This document shows positions 33,245 to 35,149 of a DNA stretch of 35,149 nucleotides, piece after piece. Numbering within the stretch: the first letter of the stretch is position 1; every line of letters begins with the position of its first letter. The notes beneath the pieces were generated by a model, which saw nothing but the letters and a program-made list of their open reading frames with translations, was not told the origin of the DNA and searched no databases. Made by a program: the position numbers and the translations under genes. The stretch is taken from the NCBI RefSeq assembly GCF_023242365.1, contig NZ_JALLIX010000056.1, forward strand, positions 1 through 35,149, in the 5' to 3' direction. This DNA comes from Pseudomonas sp. MWU13-2100. Lineage in GTDB: Bacteria > Pseudomonadota > Gammaproteobacteria > Pseudomonadales > Pseudomonadaceae.

Positions 33245-35149
33245 AGCAAAATTAGTTGTCTTTGTACGTGGCCTCAGGATGACCTTTCAGCGGAGATTAG
33301 TTGATCGGAGATTGCTTTTTTTTGATGAGCTAGGCGAGCCCACTAAGTTAACTGAAGTTGAGTTCTATAGTGGGTACGAGAAGCGCGAAATTGAAGTCTG
33401 TGCTGATCAGAATTTTCTCGGGGAGATCCCTTACGTAAGGAACGTAGCCCCCGATCTGACGTGCTTTCCGGCCCTCCATCGTGAACAGGCATTGCGTCGT
33501 CGTACGTACCTTGACGGTGTGATGGACGAGGGTCAATCGAAACTACCGAGTGAAGAAATAATGCTCGAAAAATTGAAGAAAATTGCAAAAGTAATCGGTG
33601 ACGTATGCGCGCCTTCGATATGCACTATTAGACGCTGGGCATCGAGGTATATTGGAAAAGACGTCGTAAAATTGGTCCCAAAGCATTCGAAAAAAGGGCG
33701 CACAGCATCTATTACAGGGGAGCTTAAAGTTATCTTGGACGTGGTCGTCGATGAGTTGTACATGAGTGAGACGCCGGCTAGCGTTACGGAGGTAATTGGC
33801 GAATTAAGAATCCGAATCGAAGAGTCGAATCTTGGACGATTGCCTTCTAACCAACTAACGATTCCAAGTGGTATGACTGTTCGCAGGTATATTGCCAACC
33901 TCGATCCCTACTTGGTGGATGAAGCTCGTCTAGGTAAGCATGCGGCGAAAAAAAAACATCGTGCGGCCACGGGAGTGCTCCGGGTCAATCACATTTTGGA
34001 GCGTTGGGAAATCGACCACACCCTACTTGACGTGTTGCTCGTGGACGAAGAGACCGGTTTGGTGATTGGGCGCCCCTATCTAACGATTGTGCTGGACAGG
34101 TTCTCCCGCATGGTAATGGGGTATCTCCTCCATCTCGCTGCGCCCAATACCGAATCTGTTCTTCGGGTGATTGAGCGTGCAATTCGTCCTAAGGCAGATC
34201 TTTTACAACGCTTTCCGAAAGTGAAAAATGAGTGGCGGGCTCATGGCATGCCGACACGGATCGTACCGGACAACGCGGCTGAGTTTCACGCAGGTGATCT
34301 GGTCGAGGGCTTCAACGAACTCGGGATCGAGATCATGTATCCCCCCTCTAGAGATCCTCAGAAAAAGGGAGCGGTTGAACGGTTCTTCAGCACCCAAAAT
34401 TTGGGGCTGATTCATAACCTCCCGGGTACAACGTTCTCCAATATCCAACAACGGGGTGATTACGAATCAGAAAAGCACGCCTGTTTCACTCTCGCGCAGT
34501 TGGAGGCCGCCGTCGTGAAATGGATTGTGGACGGATATCACCAGACCCCGCACCGAGGCCTTAACAAGAGGACTCCTGCTCAGGTCTGGGCTTCCGATGA
34601 GGCCCAGCATTTGATCAGGTTGCCGCTAGACCTTGATGCACTGGAGTGCATTCTCGCTCGACGCGGCTCCGTTAGGGTCCACCACTACGGAATCGAGGTC
34701 GAGACCCTCGGCTATCACTCCGGCGAACTCGCTCAGTTGCGAATGCTCCTGACACCGGATGAAAAAGTCAGTGTTCGTTATCGGGATGAAGCTGGGCATG
34801 TCTGGGTACATGATCGTTTCAGGAACGTATTCCTGCAGGTGCCTGTCAAGGATAAGCGGATGATTGGGAAGAGCCGAGAGCTCTGGAAAGCTGCGCAAAA
34901 AGCTCTTCGGGAGGCAGGAGGTGAAAAGCCCAGTTTTGACGAACTGCATCGGACCTATCGTGAACTTCGGGAGGACGTTGCTGAAGCTCGGAACTCTCAG
35001 AAGTTACGCCGCCGGCGGGAAGCCGCGCGTGCCAAGCTGGACAGGGAGGGCCGTAAAGTCGACGAGAATCGCTCTACAGAGGTGGTTACCGAGGTGGCGT
35101 GGGTTGATAGGTCATTCACACCGCCAGCGGTACCCTCCTCCTTCAAGGT
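33225..35149 (+). CDS. tnsB: TnsB transposase of Tn7-like element (3' end outside window)
   Basis: The frame stays open to the window edge, giving at least 641 residues of a DDE transposase. The catalytic triad is clear: Asp264 (WEIDHT), Asp349 (VPDNAAEF) and Glu385 (KKGAVERFF), with 35 residues between the last two. IGRPYLTIVLDRFSRMVMGY is the standard TnsB/Mu-type core. A helix-turn-helix-rich N-terminus precedes it and a Mu-type beta-barrel plus charged C-terminal region follows. The start ATG at 33225 has GGAGG upstream and lies inside the end of tnsA. It is much closer to canonical TnsB than the protein at 413-2410. Confidence 0.93.
   Translation, partial: MQTFSLKAKLVVFVRGLRMTFQRRLVDRRLLFFDELGEPTKLTEVEFYSGYEKREIEVCADQNFLGEIPYVRNVAPDLTCFPALHREQALRRRTYLDGVMDEGQSKLPSEEIMLEKLKKIAKVIGDVCAPSICTIRRWASRYIGKDVVKLVPKHSKKGRTASITGELKVILDVVVDELYMSETPASVTEVIGELRIRIEESNLGRLPSNQLTIPSGMTVRRYIANLDPYLVDEARLGKHAAKKKHRAATGVLRVNHILERWEIDHTLLDVLLVDEETGLVIGRPYLTIVLDRFSRMVMGYLLHLAAPNTESVLRVIERAIRPKADLLQRFPKVKNEWRAHGMPTRIVPDNAAEFHAGDLVEGFNELGIEIMYPPSRDPQKKGAVERFFSTQNLGLIHNLPGTTFSNIQQRGDYESEKHACFTLAQLEAAVVKWIVDGYHQTPHRGLNKRTPAQVWASDEAQHLIRLPLDLDALECILARRGSVRVHHYGIEVETLGYHSGELAQLRMLLTPDEKVSVRYRDEAGHVWVHDRFRNVFLQVPVKDKRMIGKSRELWKAAQKALREAGGEKPSFDELHRTYRELREDVAEARNSQKLRRRREAARAKLDREGRKVDENRSTEVVTEVAWVDRSFTPPAVPSSFK

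Larger units (their letters stand above)
31791..35149. mobile_element. Second Tn7-like transposon, inserted beside gyrB (right part outside window)
   Basis: At 31791, 6 bp past the gyrB stop, the plus strand reads TGTAGG and, at 31800-31811, ACAAAATAGTTG. This aligns with the Tn7 end (TGTGGGCGG then ACAAAATAGTTG, recalled from published Tn7) at 17 of 21 positions with no gap. A second copy of the repeat follows at 31818-31835. Genes for TnsA and TnsB start about 0.8 kb inside and read inwards, as in Tn7 relative to its target gene. The 5-bp target duplication would be GCTGT (31786-31790); its partner is outside the window. Confidence 0.75.

Noticed and set aside
1..35149. CRISPR array, CRISPR-associated Tn7 system, tRNA or rRNA genes
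   Set aside because: No regularly spaced repeat array, cas gene, tRNA cloverleaf or rRNA sequence was recognised in the window, although parts of both transposons are outside it.

Overview
The window is a Pseudomonas chromosome, most likely of the fluorescens/putida lineage. It covers the replication-origin neighbourhood: glmS-glmR-glmU, atpCDGAHFEBI, parB-parA-rsmG-mnmG, mnmE, yidC-yidD-rnpA-rpmH, oriC, dnaA-dnaN-recF-gyrB. The gene order, the protein sequences, a Pseudomonas-type REP element (about 20995-21052) and Pseudomonas-type parS sites support this. No species is claimed.

Layout. (1) 1 to about 4746 is the end of a Tn7-like transposon: the C-terminus of a probable TnsA, then TnsB and TnsC, with a short TniQ/TnsD-like gene convergent to them. 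Its terminal repeats lie about 20-60 bp beyond the glmS stop codon, in the region classically called attTn7. (2) 4762-16095 is all on the minus strand: the amino-sugar genes glmU, glmR and glmS, and the complete F1Fo ATP synthase operon. (3) 16253-20481 holds the parAB partition genes with rsmG and mnmG. (4) 20482-21065 is a gene-free stretch with DnaA boxes and an AT-rich segment, resembling an E. coli-style oriC beside mnmG. (5) 21066-24997 holds mnmE and the rpmH-rnpA-yidD-yidC cluster. (6) 24998-25563 is the rpmH-dnaA origin, with a DnaA-box array and divergent promoters. (7) 25564-31784 is dnaA-dnaN-recF-gyrB on the plus strand, with two parS sites inside recF. (8) From about 31791 to the right edge is a second, different Tn7-like transposon. 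Its end begins 6 bp after the gyrB stop codon and resembles the Tn7 terminus; it carries tnsA and tnsB, and tnsB runs off the window.

How it works together. The middle 27 kb is conserved housekeeping DNA: DnaA acts on the origin, the beta clamp, RecF and gyrase support replication, ParA/ParB act on the parS sites in recF, and GlmR probably controls its own promoter and glmS through a pair of inverted operators. The accessory content is at the two flanks. Two unrelated Tn7-family elements each abut the 3' end of an essential gene (glmS and gyrB), so they bracket the origin region. The gyrB-adjacent end is the least expected feature, because it suggests a transposon that uses gyrB as an attachment gene. 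No CRISPR array, tRNA or rRNA gene was seen.
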